Notes under the pieces: model-generated
Seen by the model: the letters and a program-made list of their open reading frames with translations, nothing else
What the model was told of the DNA's origin: nothing
Database searches by the model: none
DNA from: Chitinophagaceae bacterium
GTDB taxonomy: Bacteria; Bacteroidota; Bacteroidia; Chitinophagales; Chitinophagaceae
Assembly (NCBI GenBank): GCA_947378615.1
Contig: CANCKV010000169.1
Span: 1 to 6,923 of the forward strand
Length of the DNA: 6,923 bases
Reading direction: 5' to 3'
Shown here: positions 4,430 to 6,923 of the stretch, piece after piece
How positions within the stretch are numbered: position 1 is the first letter of the stretch
Layout: each line of letters opens with the position of its first letter
Translations under genes and position numbers: made by a program

Positions 4430-6923
4430 TTAATTGAGTTTATTTTTAAATTTAATATCAAAACAACTTCCTTCTTGGTAAGCATAAGTAACGCTGCCAC
4501 CTAATTGATCGGCTAATCCTCTAATAAGTTCCATTCCAAGTGTTTGGGATGACTCAAAATCAAGTCCTTCTTTCAAACCAGGTCCATTATCCTTATAATG
4601 CAATAGATATTCTTCATTGATTTCCCTTGTCAAATGGATAGAAACGATGTTCCCATTACCTCGTTTTGGTAGGTATTTATAGGCGTTTGTGACGAGTTCG
4701 TTTACCATTAATCCTAAAGGTACAGCCGTATTTATGTCGAGAAGTAATTCTTCATTTCCAATTTCAAACAAAATGGCCTGATTTTCTTGCTCAAATAGTT
4801 CAGCTACTTTACCAACCAATTCTTTTAAAAAAACATGAAAACTAATACTTCCAAAAGTTGCATTCTGATACAACTTCTGATGAATTAATGCAATACTATT
4901 CACCCTGCTTTGTGATTCGGCAAAGGCCCGTTTTATATTTTCATCATCAGAAGAATTTCCTTGTAAAAATAGTAGCCCTGAAATAATCTGTAAGTTGTTT
5001 TTTACCCGATGATGTATTTCTGCTAACAACAATTTATTTTCAGTTAAAGCCTGATTCAATTCCTTAGTTCTATAAATTACTTTATTTTCTAACATAACTT
5101 GTTGTTTCTCCACTTTTCTAATTTTATAGAAGTAGAAAGTTACTGCAAATAAAATAAAGGAAAGGGCACTAAAGATTACAAACCAAATTTGAAAATAAAA
5201 AGGCTTTAATATTGTCAATGGCAATATTATCTCATTTTTATTCCACTGTCCATTTTCTAACTGTGCTTTTATCTTTAAAATATATTTACCTGAGGGAAGA
5301 CCACTCACCCGAACAATCCCTTCTTCAGTGTAATTCCATTCCTTTTCAAATCCTTCAATTTTATAGGCAAAGTGGTGTATTCTTTGCTTATAGTCTAAAA
5401 GGGAAAAATTAATCGACAAGAATTTATCCCCTACCTCAAAAATCATTTTAGGGTCTTGTTTGTAGGATGACAAACAATCGACCAACTTATTATCGTTAGC
5501 AGAGAATTTAGTAAGGCTTGTAATTACCAAGGGGACTTTGATTGAATCTATATATTGATTAAGTTCTATAGGATTAAAACTAACTAGACCGTTAATCCCC
5601 CCAAAATACATTCGTCCATCTGTTGCTTTGTAGGAAGATATCCTATTGAATTCATCAGATGGCAGCCCATCATTCGTAGTAAAAATTGAAACACCTTTAC
5701 TCATAGTGTTAAAACGAATTAAACCTTGATAAGAACCTATCCAAAGATTAGCGTCTTTGTCTTCTTCAATCCGATATAAAATGGGAGAAGGCAGTCCGTA
5801 ATCAATGGATAAATATTGAATAAGATTTGCCGATTTATCAATTGGTTTATTCCAATTCCATTTAACCAAACCCTCTCCATTTGTAGCTAACCAACAAAGC
5901 CCATTTTTATCTTCATGCATATCATAAATTCCCTTTATAGGGAGACGATGACTAGCATCTTTTGCCATACTTCCATAATAATCAGTAATTCTCAATTGAT
6001 TATCGATACAATAGATGCCATTTTCGGCAACAGCTATCAACCCTTTTATCTTGGAATCATATATTTTATAGACACATCCCATCGGTGGAATAGTATTAGA
6101 TAGAAAGCTAAGTGGCATGGAACTTTGGGTTCGTTCATTAAATAAAAAGAGGCCACTCTTTTCCTTGCCTAAAAGAAACTTAGTGCCTGAAAGCGGATAG
6201 ATAGACCAAATAACATCATTAAAATTTGAAATAGGTAGTAGGGATTTGCACTTATAGGTTGTTATATTGTACTTATACAAATTGTCACTACCCAAATATA
6301 GATTGTTACCATCTGAAAGCATTGCATAGCTCATTTTATCATTATAAGGCAATGCCTTTTCTTCTTGTGTCTGTTGATTGAGCATCCACAAATTAGAAGA
6401 TTCGTTGGCAAACAAGTAAGTATTGTTTCCTTTTTTTATTTCACAGATACCACGTAACTGACCTGCATTCGGAGGTAAATTGATTCGTGGTGAATTAGTA
6501 AAATATTTTTTGAAATACTTTTTCTTAATGGAGGTTTCAAACAACCCCTGTGTGGAACAGAACCATTTGTTTCCTAAATTATCTACATAAGCTTGGTTTA
6601 TAAAAAACTCCCTCGACCCTTTCAGCAAATCCTTATCAATTAACTGTACTAGTTGATTATTTATAGATTGAAATACACCTTTATCAACATCATAGAAACA
6701 GTAAGCTAAATCATTATCTATATATGAAAATCGTGTAAAGTGATTTTCTACTTCATTTAATCTCAGATTGTCTAAAGAAAAGTTGGAGTATTTGTGATTA
6801 TTAAATTTATCACTTTTTGCAAACTGTTCAAAAGCTTTTAAGATTGAAGCATTTTCGTAATCAAAAATTAGTTTGAATTTAGAAACTTTTATTCCCGATG
6901 AATTACTATCCTTATTTAGCACA
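4430..6923 (-). CDS. Propeller/Y_Y_Y sensor histidine kinase, HisKA_2 type, C-terminal 830 residues (5' end outside window)
   Basis: Membrane sensor kinase of a two-component system. The frame is open to the right edge; its first in-window codon, GTG at 6922, is most likely internal, as no signal peptide follows and the propeller is incomplete. Numbering from that codon, residues 1-455 hold propeller blades (NLGNKWFCSTQGLFE 115-129, KNGLCWLATNGEGLVKWN 339-356, DANLWIGSYQGLIRFN 390-405, DGRMYFGGINGLVSFNP 435-451). Residues about 505-572 are a Y_Y_Y domain (FAYKIEGFEKEWN, GLPSGKYILKIKA). A single membrane helix spans 579-599 and a coiled coil about 600-632. The kinase core has EIHHRVKNNLQ with phosphoacceptor His637 (or 638), N-box NELVTN (741-746), DNGPG (778-782) and TLGMELI (794-800). 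The core looks active. The ligand cannot be told; related propeller sensors often respond to carbohydrates. The regulator gene follows after 4 nt. Confidence 0.93.
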   Translation of the reverse strand, partial: VLNKDSNSSGIKVSKFKLIFDYENASILKAFEQFAKSDKFNNHKYSNFSLDNLRLNEVENHFTRFSYIDNDLAYCFYDVDKGVFQSINNQLVQLIDKDLLKGSREFFINQAYVDNLGNKWFCSTQGLFETSIKKKYFKKYFTNSPRINLPPNAGQLRGICEIKKGNNTYLFANESSNLWMLNQQTQEEKALPYNDKMSYAMLSDGNNLYLGSDNLYKYNITTYKCKSLLPISNFNDVIWSIYPLSGTKFLLGKEKSGLFLFNERTQSSMPLSFLSNTIPPMGCVYKIYDSKIKGLIAVAENGIYCIDNQLRITDYYGSMAKDASHRLPIKGIYDMHEDKNGLCWLATNGEGLVKWNWNKPIDKSANLIQYLSIDYGLPSPILYRIEEDKDANLWIGSYQGLIRFNTMSKGVSIFTTNDGLPSDEFNRISSYKATDGRMYFGGINGLVSFNPIELNQYIDSIKVPLVITSLTKFSANDNKLVDCLSSYKQDPKMIFEVGDKFLSINFSLLDYKQRIHHFAYKIEGFEKEWNYTEEGIVRVSGLPSGKYILKIKAQLENGQWNKNEIILPLTILKPFYFQIWFVIFSALSFILFAVTFYFYKIRKVEKQQVMLENKVIYRTKELNQALTENKLLLAEIHHRVKNNLQIISGLLFLQGNSSDDENIKRAFAESQSRVNSIALIHQKLYQNATFGSISFHVFLKELVGKVAELFEQENQAILFEIGNEELLLDINTAVPLGLMVNELVTNAYKYLPKRGNGNIVSIHLTREINEEYLLHYKDNGPGLKEGLDFESSQTLGMELIRGLADQLGGSVTYAYQEGSCFDIKFKNKLN

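Overview
The window looks like a piece of a Bacteroidota (Bacteroidetes) chromosome. Grounds: AT-rich DNA, start codons without clear Shine-Dalgarno sequences, a sensor kinase with a periplasmic two-component-regulator propeller and Y_Y_Y domain next to a LytTR response regulator, and a surface protein opening with the phylum's typical 'QVGIG...AQLDV...KGFLPPRLT' segment. The genus cannot be told from this sequence.

Layout. (1) 864 to 1, minus strand: the first 288 residues of a secreted, collagen-like, tail-fibre/adhesin-type protein that runs off the left edge. (2) 865-2003: 1.1 kb without a convincing gene. It holds a candidate promoter and a strong hairpin for gene 1, a 16-bp sequence repeated at a 21-bp period, two neighbouring copies (A, B) of a dispersed repeat, and a 32-nt pyrimidine tract. 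(3) 2004-2711, plus strand: an unrecognised 235-residue protein with a helical N-terminal part and a beta-like C-terminal part. (4) 2709-3723: 1 kb of repeats, namely eight 7-bp units that begin in the gene's stop codon, a terminator hairpin, a 400-bp array of 21-bp units with 84/85-bp higher-order periods, a third copy (C) of the dispersed repeat, and a decayed repeat-like segment. (5) 4425-3724, minus strand: a LytTR response regulator. (6) 6923 to 4430, minus strand: the C-terminal 830 residues of its probable partner, a propeller/Y_Y_Y/HisKA_2-type histidine kinase that runs off the right edge.

How they may work together. Kinase and regulator are 4 nt apart and almost certainly form one two-component operon: a periplasmic or outer signal is sensed by the propeller, passed through one membrane helix to a cytoplasmic kinase, then to Asp52 of the regulator, whose LytTR domain binds DNA. 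Its targets are not shown. The 16-bp direct repeats upstream of the adhesin have the spacing of a LytTR operator, which makes a testable but speculative link. The unknown gene sits between directly repeated elements, so it could be a mobile or deletable cassette, but no transposase, integrase or other recombinase is present.

I see no clear new defence system, CRISPR array, tRNA or rRNA. The least explained parts are the 235-residue protein and the nested repeats around it.
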